Shown here piece after piece: positions 25,833 to 33,405 of a stretch of 64,000 nucleotides of DNA (position 1 is its first letter; each line of letters opens with the position of its first letter). Below the pieces are notes generated by a model, which was not told the origin of the DNA, ran no database searches, and saw nothing but the letters and a program-made list of their open reading frames with translations. The stretch comes from Sphingobacterium olei. Its GTDB lineage: Bacteria > Bacteroidota > Bacteroidia > Sphingobacteriales > Sphingobacteriaceae. The stretch spans positions 930,001 to 994,000 of the forward strand of contig NZ_SUME01000001.1 in assembly GCF_005048855.1 (NCBI RefSeq), in the 5' to 3' direction. The translations under genes were made by a program, and so were the position numbers.

Positions 25833-26723
25833 ATGGATTATTTAGATCATTTAGAGGCTGAAGCAATTTACATATTACGTGAGGTTGCTGGACAATTTGA
25901 AAACCCGGCATTGTTGTTTTCTGGAGGTAAGGATTCTATCACGTTGGTGCATTTGGCCAAAAAGGCCTTTAGACCGGGTAAATTTCCGTTTCCTTTAGTG
26001 CATATCGATACCGGACATAATTTTCCGGAAACCATTGAATACCGTGATTGGCTAATTGAACAGACAGGAGAGAAGCTCATTGTCGGATTGGTACAAGACA
26101 GTATAGATCAAGGTAAGGCAGTCGAACAAACAGGTAAAAATGCGAGTCGTAATGCATTACAAACAGTTACCCTTCTAGACACCATTGAAAAATATGGTTT
26201 TGATGCCTGTATAGGCGGAGCGCGTCGAGACGAAGAAAAAGCTCGGGCAAAGGAACGTATTTTCTCGGTACGCGATGAGTTTGGTCAATGGGACCCCAAA
26301 AGACAACGTCCAGAACTGTGGAACATCTTTAACGGTAAGATCCACAAGGGAGAAAATGTACGTGTATTTCCTATTTCAAACTGGACCGAACTGGATGTAT
26401 GGAATTATATCAAACGTGAAAAAATTGATCTTCCTTCAATCTACTTCAGTCATGAACGTGATGTTGTATTCCGCAATGGGCAATGGATGGCTGCCGCCGC
26501 CGCACTACAGATTGACGAGGAAGATATAGTAGAACATAAATCAGTGCGTTTTAGAACAGTAGGAGATATGACTTGCACTGCAGCTGTAGATTCAATAGCA
26601 ATTGAATTGGATGATATCATAGCCGAAATAAAAGCCTCTACCGTGAGCGAACGCGGAGCACGCATGGATGATAAAGTTTCTGAAGCAGCGATGGAGGAAC
26701 GTAAAAAACAGGGTTATTTTTAA
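25833..26723 (+). CDS. cysD: Sulfate adenylyltransferase subunit 2
   Basis: 296 residues of the ATP pyrophosphatase-like CysD subunit. The PP-loop LLFSGGKDSITLVHLA (28-43), the histidine in LVHIDTGHNFPETIEYRDWL, and CIGGARRDEEKARAKERIFS near 128 are characteristic, as is the end LDDIIAEIKASTVSERGARMDD. With CysN it forms APS from ATP and sulfate. A 138-base gap with heptamer repeats separates it from cysN. Confidence 0.95.
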   Translation: MDYLDHLEAEAIYILREVAGQFENPALLFSGGKDSITLVHLAKKAFRPGKFPFPLVHIDTGHNFPETIEYRDWLIEQTGEKLIVGLVQDSIDQGKAVEQTGKNASRNALQTVTLLDTIEKYGFDACIGGARRDEEKARAKERIFSVRDEFGQWDPKRQRPELWNIFNGKIHKGENVRVFPISNWTELDVWNYIKREKIDLPSIYFSHERDVVFRNGQWMAAAAALQIDEEDIVEHKSVRFRTVGDMTCTAAVDSIAIELDDIIAEIKASTVSERGARMDDKVSEAAMEERKKQGYF

Positions 26724-26795
26724 AATAGATATGAGACATTAGATATCAGATGTTAGACCTTAGATTTTTCAGTCCATATAGTAAAATATAAAAAC

Positions 26796-26834
26796 AGATT
26801 GAGAAAGTAGTATTGGGCAAAGTTTCTCAAATCT
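26796..26834 (+). promoter_or_regulatory. Imperfect hairpin between cysD and cysN
   Basis: AGATTGAGAAA (26796-26806) can pair with TTTCTCAAATCT (26823-26834) with one bulged base; the right arm is made of the first heptamer repeat. In the cysD-cysN message this places a stem just before the cysN start. A role in translation or in processing is inference only. Confidence 0.4.
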
Positions 26835-26859
26835 CAAATCTCAAATCTCAAATCTCACA
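26825..26859 (+). repeat. Heptanucleotide tandem repeat abutting the cysN start codon
   Basis: Four perfect TCTCAAA units (26825-26852) plus one TCTCACA (26853-26859), immediately followed by AAATG with the cysN ATG at 26862. Upstream, 26733-26768 holds related irregular GAGACATTAGATATCAGATG-like motifs. Such arrays are prone to slippage, and gain or loss of a unit would change the spacing before cysN by 7 bases without touching the reading frame. Confidence 0.85.
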
Positions 26860-26861
26860 AA

Positions 26862-28106
26862 ATGAATATACTAAAATTTATAACAGCAGGATCGGTCGAC
26901 GATGGTAAAAGCACATTGATAGGCCGCTTGCTGTACGATACGAATTCTATTTTAGACGATCAATTAGAAGCTATCCAAAAAGCCAATCGCAAAAATAATG
27001 ATGGAACAGTAGATTTAGCCATACTAACAGACGGTCTAAAAGCAGAACGTGAACAAGGAATTACAATTGATGTAGCGTATAAGTATTTTCAAACTGAAAA
27101 GCGCAAATTCATCATTGCAGATGCGCCCGGACATATACAGTATACACGTAATATGGTGACAGGTGCTTCCAATTCTGATTTGATTATCATATTAGTTGAT
27201 GCACGCAAAGGAGTGATCGAACAAACCAAACGTCATTCGTTCTTATCTAAACTACTGTCCCTTAAAAAGGTATTGGTATGTATCAATAAGATGGATATGG
27301 TAGATTTTGAGCAAGCTGTGTATGAAAATATCAAAGCCGACTATTTGAAACTGGCTGAAAATCTAAATCTAGAAGATGTCGATTTTATACCCGTATCAGC
27401 TTTAAAAGGCGATAATATTGTTACTGCTTCAGATAGAATGCCTTGGTATGAGGGTACCTCTCTTTTAGAATATCTCGAAAATATTGAATTTCCGGAAGAT
27501 AAATCACAGGCGTGGCGTTTTCCGGTACAATGGGTAATACGTCCGCAAACAGACGATTTACACGACTATAGAGGATATGCAGGCCGCGTGTTAGGGGAAG
27601 GGTTAAAAGTAGGAGAAGAGGCATTGGTACTACCAAGTGGTGTACGGACTACTGTCAAAGCAATCGAATTTAACCAGGAGCACATCGATTCAGCCGAAAG
27701 CGGAAAATCCGTTATTATTCATTTGGCAGATGATATCGATATTTCGCGTGGAGATTTTATTGTGAACGCAGCACATCCAGCATTAACTGAGCGTAATTTT
27801 GAAGCAAATATTTCGTGGTTTGACAACAAGCCACTGGATACCAATCAGGTATATTTGCTGCAAAATCATACACATATCACAAAAATTAAAATTCAAGAAG
27901 TATTGTTTAAATACGATGTCAACACCCAAGAGCAATTATTTGACTCGGAAATTAAGTTAAATGATATTGGTAAGGTTTTCGTAAAAGCAGCTAACGAAGT
28001 GGTTTTCGATTTGCATAAAGAGCACGCTGAAAATTCGCGAGCCATTATCATTGATCCACGTACAAATATCACAGTCGGTGCATTAATGATAGAAGATGTA
28101 GCATAA
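26862..28106 (+). CDS. cysN: Sulfate adenylyltransferase subunit 1 (GTPase)
   Basis: 414 residues, the length of CysN without the C-terminal APS kinase found in NodQ/CysNC fusions. The G1 motif GSVDDGKSTLIGRLL (10-24), G3 DAPGHIQYTRNM near 87 and G4 NKMD near 142 are intact, followed by two beta-barrels ending in a usual NITVGALMIEDVA. GTP hydrolysis drives APS formation by CysD. As the last gene of the operon it is followed by a strong terminator. Confidence 0.95.
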   Translation: MNILKFITAGSVDDGKSTLIGRLLYDTNSILDDQLEAIQKANRKNNDGTVDLAILTDGLKAEREQGITIDVAYKYFQTEKRKFIIADAPGHIQYTRNMVTGASNSDLIIILVDARKGVIEQTKRHSFLSKLLSLKKVLVCINKMDMVDFEQAVYENIKADYLKLAENLNLEDVDFIPVSALKGDNIVTASDRMPWYEGTSLLEYLENIEFPEDKSQAWRFPVQWVIRPQTDDLHDYRGYAGRVLGEGLKVGEEALVLPSGVRTTVKAIEFNQEHIDSAESGKSVIIHLADDIDISRGDFIVNAAHPALTERNFEANISWFDNKPLDTNQVYLLQNHTHITKIKIQEVLFKYDVNTQEQLFDSEIKLNDIGKVFVKAANEVVFDLHKEHAENSRAIIIDPRTNITVGALMIEDVA

Positions 28107-28122
28107 AGGCTTATCGAATATA

Positions 28123-28164
28123 AGACACAAAAAGAGATTCTTTGTAGAATCTCTTTTTGTGTCT
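28123..28164 (+). terminator. Strong terminator after cysN
   Basis: Perfect 18-bp arms (28123-28140, 28147-28164) around the loop TTTGTA, 16 bases after the cysN stop. The right arm contains CTCTTTTTGTG, so a T-rich run is inside the stem rather than after it. Confidence 0.85.
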
Positions 28165-28227
28165 ATAGGGGATTTGTGTGTCACAGAATTTTATTTAACA
28201 TAATATAAATTATAAGACTAAAATAGG

Positions 28228-28315
28228 AACGCCAAAATGAACGTTCTGGGCGTTTACTGAAACGTTAACATGAATTCGTACTGAAATACGAATTCTTTAC
28301 ATATAAAAATGTAAA
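28228..28315. other. Cluster of three inverted repeats in the cysN-downstream gap
   Basis: Within the 233 bases between the terminator and the next gene three hairpins follow one another: AACGCC 28228-28233 with GGCGTT 28249-28254 (the loop contains the palindrome GAACGTTC); GAATTCGTA 28272-28280 with TACGAATTC 28287-28295 (6-base loop); and TTTACAT 28296-28302 with ATGTAAA 28309-28315 (6-base loop). No T-run follows them. The last 80 bases before 28398 contain TATCTTCCG at 28364-28372, weakly promoter-like. No gene was found here. Confidence 0.7.
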
Positions 28316-28397
28316 ATCTTATTTAACATAACTATTGGTACGGTTTATTTTTCAAAAAAAATCGTATCTTCCGGTATCATAAATTATCGCTTAAAAA

Positions 28398-28907
28398 ATG
28401 CCACAGAAAAATATCTTCAATTTATGGAAAGAAACCATATCGGCTAAACCCATATCAAAAGATACGTTCAAAAGCATGCATCTTGCGATATTGCATCAAG
28501 CTTTACAACAAAAGCAAACCGAACAACTTTTTCTCATTCAATTTGACATACAAGATTTTGTTCTTTACGAATCAAAAGGACATCTACAATCCATCACAAG
28601 CCTCTCTTTACCTACAAAAGACATGGAAATCCTGTGGCTTGGTTTTCAATTTCATGGAAAATCAACATTCTCCAGCGGAAAAGTCACTGGACCTGATACT
28701 TTATTTTCGTTTATATCAACAACCGATAATCAATGTCTGACGCTTCCTTCCGAAAAACATTGGGCGCTATTTTTGGGCATATCCGGAGCGTCCAAACAGC
28801 AATTATTGACCGAATTCCCCTTGTTGCGAGCCCAATATGAACAACAGCAAACTAACATTTTAAAATCTGTCCCCCTATCCTATTCAGATAGACAGAGTAC
28901 AGCATGA
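28398..28907 (+). CDS. Hypothetical protein, first part of a probable frameshifted gene
   Basis: 169 residues with no catalytic motif I recognise. The stretch SSGKVTGPDTLFSF, then LTLPSEKHWALFLGISG, and the hydrophobic-Pro pattern near its end recall the sensor half of some Bacteroidota AraC-type regulators, but no helix-turn-helix follows (weak inference). After Val158 comes a run of five C (28871-28875). Reading one C fewer continues the protein as PYPIQIDRVQHEQW straight into the next frame, giving a 253-residue product (28398-29160). The present C-terminus LSYSDRQSTA is probably out of frame. Confidence 0.6.
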   Translation: MPQKNIFNLWKETISAKPISKDTFKSMHLAILHQALQQKQTEQLFLIQFDIQDFVLYESKGHLQSITSLSLPTKDMEILWLGFQFHGKSTFSSGKVTGPDTLFSFISTTDNQCLTLPSEKHWALFLGISGASKQQLLTEFPLLRAQYEQQQTNILKSVPLSYSDRQSTA

Positions 28908-28914
28908 ACAGTGG

Positions 28915-29160
28915 ATGAACGAAGTTGCTTTTCCGCAGTTTGACAAAATATTTGGCAATTATCAAGTCTGTTCGCTGGACATGGTATCCTTTGATAGCGA
29001 TCTAGAGGATTTTAAAGGAGCATTGCATTTCGTAAAACAGCAGGAAGGAAAATACGTTGAAGCCATGAACGAGCTCATAGAAAGATATTCAGATTTGAAT
29101 GAGGAAATAGGCAATTTATTTGAACAGGTAGAGATATTTGATGACAAACCACTTCCCTAG
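28915..29160 (+). CDS. Hypothetical protein, probable second part of the frameshifted gene
   Basis: 81 residues, acidic and helical, with KYVEAMNELIERYSDLNEEIGNLFEQ looking like a coiled-coil. This frame is open upstream to a stop at 28861-28863, only 10 bases before the C-run at 28871-28875, and the intervening codons read like ordinary protein. It may therefore be the C-terminal third of the previous gene rather than an independent gene. If it is independent, the ATG at 28915 has no clear ribosome-binding site and is 8 bases from the preceding stop. Confidence 0.5.
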   Translation: MNEVAFPQFDKIFGNYQVCSLDMVSFDSDLEDFKGALHFVKQQEGKYVEAMNELIERYSDLNEEIGNLFEQVEIFDDKPLP

Positions 29161-29212
29161 TTCTTCTTTTGCCAGTATCTCTTATATTTGTCAAAAACGA
29201 GCATAGGAGATA

Positions 29213-29704
29213 TTATTTTTGGTGTATTGGGTCTCTTCCAACGAACCTCCCTTTGCCTAATAAAAAGTTTATGGCCCGTACAATATTACGGTCTATACTC
29301 TCTTCCGTTTTAAGAAATGTAAAATAACGAACAATCTCTTTTTGGAGTGATGGACTTAATTTTTCAAATGCATGCTGTGCTTCTTGGTTGTTAGACAAAG
29401 CTTCTATCCATTTGGGATGAGCGACAACGCTACGGTCAGAAGTGTCGTAGTCTATTGTCATCGTGACGCGCTCGCCTATTCTTTTCGGAGAATTTTTGAG
29501 CATTGATGTATTTATATATAATCGCCAATCCCCATCGTAACGTACGAGTGTCTGCTGATATGGAACACCATTGATCATGCCGCATATCGGCAATTGACCT
29601 TTGTCTTTTTCAGCTTTTTCAAAAATATAGTATAGAATTTCTTCTGGCACATACACAAATGGATTAATGCCAATAATTTCCAGAGTAGCTTCAAATTGTT
29701 TCAT
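29213..29704 (-). CDS. DUF1905/YdeI-OmpD-associated family protein
   Basis: 163 residues. The N-terminal half is the small beta-barrel DUF1905 (FEATLEIIGINPFVYVPEEI, then KNSPKRIGERVTMTIDYD) and the C-terminal half is a helical YdeI/OmpD-associated segment (LSPSLQKEIVRYFTFLKTEESIDRNIVRAINFL). Such proteins are widespread in Bacteroidota; a role in resistance to peptides has been suggested for YdeI-type proteins but no activity is established. It converges with the hypothetical gene and diverges from the CDF transporter. Confidence 0.82.
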   Translation of the reverse strand: MKQFEATLEIIGINPFVYVPEEILYYIFEKAEKDKGQLPICGMINGVPYQQTLVRYDGDWRLYINTSMLKNSPKRIGERVTMTIDYDTSDRSVVAHPKWIEALSNNQEAQHAFEKLSPSLQKEIVRYFTFLKTEESIDRNIVRAINFLLGKGRFVGRDPIHQK

Positions 29705-29822
29705 ACGCAGTTGCTATTGTAGTTCTATTACAAATATAAGACTGTAAACTACAAGACCCGGATGGAATGCTGTATTTACAAAATTAAACCTTATCTATAT
29801 CCTTAAGTTACATCATTTTCCT

Positions 29823-29830
29823 TACTTTTG
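29823..29830 (+). promoter_or_regulatory. -7 promoter box before the CDF transporter gene
   Basis: TACTTTTG fits TAnnTTTG; a -33 TTTG is not found at the expected distance. The start codon at 29850 follows by 19 bases. Confidence 0.5.
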
Positions 29831-29849
29831 ATCTTAATCCAAACGCGAA

Positions 29850-30767
29850 ATGTCATCAAAAGCAGATAACGCAATTAAAACGACTTACTTTAGTATTTTA
29901 GTGAATCTGCTTTTAGCGATTGTAAAATGGCTTGCGGGTTTTTTTGGGAATTCTTTTGCTTTAATTGCTGATGCCATAGAATCAACCGCAGATATTTTTT
30001 CATCTATGCTCGTATTATTGGGTATAAGGTATTCTAAACGACCCCCAGATGAGACACATCCCTATGGACATGGCCGGATCGAACCACTAGTTACCTTCAT
30101 AGTGGTTATCTTTCTGGTTATATCTGCTACCGTTATCGCATACCAAAGCATAATCAATTTAAGAACCCCCCACGAACCACCAAAAGCCTGGACCTTGATT
30201 GTTTTAGGGATTATTATTATCTGGAAAGAAACAACCTATCAAATTATTGCACGCAAGGGAAAGGAGTTAAATAGTTCAACGCTGAAGGCCGAAGCCTGGC
30301 ATCATCGTGCAGACGCAATTACTTCTGTTGCCGCTTTTATTGGTATCTCTATAGCCTTATTTCTCGGAGATGGATATGAACACGCCGATGATTGGGCCGC
30401 TTTGCTTGCTTCTGCCCTAATTTTATACAACTGTTATAAAATATTTAGACCCGCGTTAGGCGAAATAATGGATGAAAATCTACACAAAGATATTGTCGAT
30501 GACGTTCGGAAAAAATCGCTTGACGTAGCTGGTGTAATGGCGACAGATAAATGTTTTGTGCGGAAAATCGGAATGGAATATCTGGTGGATTTGCAAGCGG
30601 TCGTTTCGCCAGATATAAGCGTAAAGGAAGGCCATGACATTGCCCATGCCTTAAAAGATTACTTAATGCAGAATCTTCCAGATATTGGCAACGTATTCGT
30701 TCATATCGAACCTTTTAGTGATCAGTCCCCTCCTGGTTGTCTTAAACGTTTAGCAGACTACCAATAA
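29850..30767 (+). CDS. Cation diffusion facilitator family metal transporter
   Basis: 305 residues with six membrane helices followed by a cytoplasmic ferredoxin-like domain. The metal site in helix 2 is visible as LIADAIESTADIFSS (about 38-52), and the helix 5 site as AWHHRADAITSVAAFIG (near 150). HPYGHGRIEPL near 71 is the family's loop motif. It exports divalent ions such as Zn, Fe or Mn in exchange for protons; the D-x3-D and H-x3-D pairs suit Zn/Fe export, but selectivity is not certain. It has its own promoter and is followed by gdhA 86 bases later. Confidence 0.88.
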   Translation: MSSKADNAIKTTYFSILVNLLLAIVKWLAGFFGNSFALIADAIESTADIFSSMLVLLGIRYSKRPPDETHPYGHGRIEPLVTFIVVIFLVISATVIAYQSIINLRTPHEPPKAWTLIVLGIIIIWKETTYQIIARKGKELNSSTLKAEAWHHRADAITSVAAFIGISIALFLGDGYEHADDWAALLASALILYNCYKIFRPALGEIMDENLHKDIVDDVRKKSLDVAGVMATDKCFVRKIGMEYLVDLQAVVSPDISVKEGHDIAHALKDYLMQNLPDIGNVFVHIEPFSDQSPPGCLKRLADYQ

Positions 30768-30853
30768 CAACGAATTAACTGTTCACCAAACGTTAGTTTA
30801 TAAAATGAATTTTTAGTAAATTCGCCTGTATTTTAATAAAAATTCCTTAAAAA

Positions 30854-32188
30854 ATGTCGCTAACCCTTAAAAGTTTTATCAAGCACGTAGAAGAACGTAA
30901 TCCCTATGAGCCCGAGTTTTTACAAGCTGTAACAGAGGTAACGGAAGATTTGATACCCTATGTTAATACAGATCATCCCGAGTTAATAGATTTAAAAATT
31001 TTAGAACGTATTGTTGAACCAGAACGAGTGATTTCGTTTCGGGTAAACTGGTTGGACGATAACAATCAGATTCAAATTAATAGAGGATATCGTGTCCAAA
31101 TGAATAGTGCTATTGGCCCTTATAAAGGAGGTTTGCGATTTGCACCAAACGTTAATCTGAGTATCTTAAAATTTTTGGCTTTCGAGCAAGTTTTTAAAAA
31201 TAGTTTAACGGGTCTACCTATCGGCGGTGGTAAAGGCGGTTCTGATTTTGATCCAAAAGGTAAGTCTGATCACGAAATCATGCGCTTTTGCCAATCTTTT
31301 ATGACAGAGTTATACCGTCATATTGGAGCTGATACCGATGTTCCTGCTGGGGATATTGGTGTAGGCGGACGTGAAATAGGATATTTGTTCGGTCAATACA
31401 AACGTCTTCAGAATAATTTTACAGGCGTATTGACAGGTAAAGGCATCAATTGGGGTGGTTCCTATATTCGGCCAGAGGCGACAGGATACGGTCTCTTATA
31501 CTTTGTGGAATGTATGCTAGTTCACAGAGAAGAAAGTATAATTGGTAAATTGGTAGCAATTTCTGGAGCAGGTAATGTCGCATATTATGCCGCTGAAAAA
31601 GCAATTCAGCTTGGTGCCAAAGTCATTACGCTATCAAATAGTACAGGCACTATTTATGACACAGAAGGTTTCACAATTGAAAAACTTAATTATATCAGTA
31701 TACTGGGAAGAGATTTGGCGAAGTTTGCAAAAAAATATAAATCAGCTTCTTTCTATCCCAAAGAAACCCCTTGGCAATTTAAATGTGATATCGCATTACC
31801 ATGCGCTACACAAAACGAATTGAATGATAACGATGCGTCAAGATTGATAAAAAACGGCTGTAAAATAGTAGCTGAAGGTGCGAATATGCCTTCTACTACT
31901 GGTGCCATCAAAGCTTTTCATAAAGCTAAAATTCTCTTTGGTCCGGGAAAAGCGGCTAACGCCGGCGGCGTCGCTGTATCAGGATTGGAAATGTCTCAAA
32001 ACTCGATAGGCCTTCAGTGGCATACAGAAAAGGTGGATGGTCGATTAAAAACGATTATGCAAAATATCCATAAGACATGTGTTCGATATGGTAACGAAGA
32101 GAATGGTTATATCAATTACTTAAAAGGCGCTAATATCGGAGGCTTCATTAAGGTTGCGGAAGCAATGAAGTCACAAGGTGTTGTCTAA
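30854..32188 (+). CDS. gdhA: NADP-specific glutamate dehydrogenase
   Basis: 444 residues, the hexameric GDH-1 type used in ammonium assimilation. The substrate site GPYKGGLRFAPNVN and PIGGGKGGSDFDPKGKSD (catalytic lysine) lie near 93-145; TGYGLLYFVE and the cofactor motif ISGAGNVAYYAAEKAI follow near 237. The end CVRYGNEENGYINYLKGANIGGFIKVAEAM is typical. It would work with the ammonium transporter further along the window. A small 81-residue gene follows after 14 bases. Confidence 0.95.
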   Translation: MSLTLKSFIKHVEERNPYEPEFLQAVTEVTEDLIPYVNTDHPELIDLKILERIVEPERVISFRVNWLDDNNQIQINRGYRVQMNSAIGPYKGGLRFAPNVNLSILKFLAFEQVFKNSLTGLPIGGGKGGSDFDPKGKSDHEIMRFCQSFMTELYRHIGADTDVPAGDIGVGGREIGYLFGQYKRLQNNFTGVLTGKGINWGGSYIRPEATGYGLLYFVECMLVHREESIIGKLVAISGAGNVAYYAAEKAIQLGAKVITLSNSTGTIYDTEGFTIEKLNYISILGRDLAKFAKKYKSASFYPKETPWQFKCDIALPCATQNELNDNDASRLIKNGCKIVAEGANMPSTTGAIKAFHKAKILFGPGKAANAGGVAVSGLEMSQNSIGLQWHTEKVDGRLKTIMQNIHKTCVRYGNEENGYINYLKGANIGGFIKVAEAMKSQGVV

Positions 32189-32202
32189 AAAAAAATAAAC
32201 AT

Positions 32203-32448
32203 ATGCGTATACTTGCCGAACTTCCTCACCCCGACTGCAAAATATCAATCTTCGGGATGAATCAAAAATTTATTATCAAATTCGAACAGGGCATTCTCGA
32301 ACAATCGTATAAATTAGCAGAAACAGATGTGATCGGAGGCGTAAATGGAGTATTCGAATTTTTGGATGAAACTTTTATAGACCAGGTGTTGGAGAATTTT
32401 TCGGCTATGCGAACGCATTTCATTGAAGCATATAACCGATATGAATAA
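32203..32448 (+). CDS. Small conserved-type hypothetical protein after gdhA
   Basis: 81 residues, no named family recognised. The sequence is ordinary protein (MRILAELPHPDCKISIFGMNQKF..., then EFLDETFIDQVLENF) with a mixed alpha/beta pattern and no membrane segment. It starts 14 bases after gdhA on the same strand and ends before a perfect palindrome that looks like the operon terminator, so co-transcription with gdhA is likely. Function unknown. Confidence 0.75.
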   Translation: MRILAELPHPDCKISIFGMNQKFIIKFEQGILEQSYKLAETDVIGGVNGVFEFLDETFIDQVLENFSAMRTHFIEAYNRYE

Positions 32449-32506
32449 ATAATTCACTCAAAACTCATAAACGACTTATAACTAGTTTATTATTTTTAAA
32501 ATTCAT

Positions 32507-32533
32507 GTATAACCAAATTTAATTTGGTTATAC
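32507..32533. terminator. Palindromic terminator after gdhA operon
   Basis: 13-bp perfect arms, 32507-32519 and 32521-32533, with a single T between them; CTCTTTTAT follows. The core ACCAAATTTAATTTGGT is repeated almost exactly at 32627-32643. Confidence 0.7.
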
Positions 32534-32566
32534 CTCTTTTATAAAAAAAGCATCTTTAAAAGCGCT

Positions 32567-32654
32567 TATATTTGCCATTGACATAAATGGCACAGACAAT
32601 TGAACTTCAAATATTTATATATAATAACCAAATTTTATTTGGTCAGTTTTTTTA
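32567..32654 (+). ncRNA. Candidate small RNA between gdhA operon and sir2
   Basis: TATATTTG at 32567-32574 fits the -7 box. A transcript starting near 32581 would reach the hairpin ACCAAAT (32627-32633)/ATTTGGT (32637-32643), which is followed by CAGTTTTTTT, a good terminator on this strand. That would give an RNA of about 70 bases that overlaps the 3' end of sir2 in antisense. There is no good -33 box, and the hairpin also serves the minus strand, so this is a candidate only. Confidence 0.3.
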
Positions 32655-33327
32655 CCAAATCCGGCACGCCTATCGAAGCATTAACTTTAATAACGCGCGT
32701 ATTAGAAGGGACCTTAAAGTTATCTGCATTTGGATCGATTACTATGATTTCGCAATTCTCACTTGTCTCGTATACCAGATTCGCTGCGGGATAAACCTGG
32801 AGTGAGGTGCCCACTACGATAAAGATAACTGCCTCTGAAACAAGCCTGATAGCAGGCTCAATATTAGGAACGGCTTCACCAAACCAAACGACATGCGGAC
32901 GAAGTTGTGTACCAAGCTCACAAAGCTGCCCCATTTCTAGGCTATCGCCAGTAATAGGATAAACGAGTTTTGGATTTTTTGAAGACTGAGACTTCATGAT
33001 CTCGCCATGCAAATGCAGTACTTTCCTACTACCTGCCCTTTCATGTAGGTCGTCGATATTCTTCGTAATGACTACTACGTCATATTTATCTTCTAAGGCC
33101 ACTAGAGCTTTATGTGCATCATTCGGAAGTGCCTTCCGGCAAGCAGATCTTCTTAAGTTATAAAAGCGCTGCACGAGCGCTGGATCACGATTCCAAGCTT
33201 CTGGAGTAGCTACTTCTTCCAGATTATATCCTTCCCACAGTCCATCTTGACCACGAAACGTCTGTAAACCACTTTCAGCGGAAATTCCGGCTCCCGTAAA
33301 AACAACTACTTTCTTTTTCATTAGCAT
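32635..33327 (-). CDS. Sir2-family NAD-dependent protein deacylase
   Basis: 230 residues of the sirtuin family, class III/CobB-like by length. VFTGAGISAESGLQTFRG (9-26) binds NAD, TKNIDDLHERAG near 92 carries the TQNID-like motif, and HLHGE holds the catalytic histidine. VVWFGEAVPN and IVVGTSLQVYPAANLV are also typical. The four cysteines of the zinc ribbon are absent, with only one cysteine in that region, as in a zinc-less subgroup. Starts at 33327 or 33321 are both ATG. Its stop codon sits in the loop of the ACCAAAT/ATTTGGT hairpin. It removes acetyl or succinyl groups from lysines; target proteins are unknown. Confidence 0.85.
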   Translation of the reverse strand: MLMKKKVVVFTGAGISAESGLQTFRGQDGLWEGYNLEEVATPEAWNRDPALVQRFYNLRRSACRKALPNDAHKALVALEDKYDVVVITKNIDDLHERAGSRKVLHLHGEIMKSQSSKNPKLVYPITGDSLEMGQLCELGTQLRPHVVWFGEAVPNIEPAIRLVSEAVIFIVVGTSLQVYPAANLVYETSENCEIIVIDPNADNFKVPSNTRVIKVNASIGVPDLVKKLTK

Positions 33328-33354
33328 ACTTTAACTAAACTTTTACGAATAAAA

Positions 33355-33383
33355 AACGGGTAGCATTTTATATGCTACCCGTT
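33355..33383 (-). terminator. Terminator of the arabinose operon
   Basis: 12-bp perfect arms (33355-33366, 33372-33383) with a 5-base loop; on the minus strand the stem is followed by TTTTTTATT. It lies 22 bases past the transporter gene stop. Confidence 0.85.
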
Positions 33384-33405
33384 AAAAATATCAATATTTC
33401 TTCAA

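Noticed and set aside
26825..26859. Possible CRISPR-like repeat array
   Set aside because: Units are 7 bp with no spacers and no cas genes nearby; it is a simple tandem repeat.
32587..32805. 72-codon frame on the plus strand over the sir2 end
   Set aside because: It crosses the terminator hairpin and is antisense to conserved sir2 codons; the region is more plausible as a short non-coding RNA or plain gap.
32635..33327. Sir2-based defence system (Thoeris/DSR-like)
   Set aside because: The protein is a normal short CobB-like deacylase with no TIR, Argonaute, SLOG or large helical domains, and no defence neighbours.
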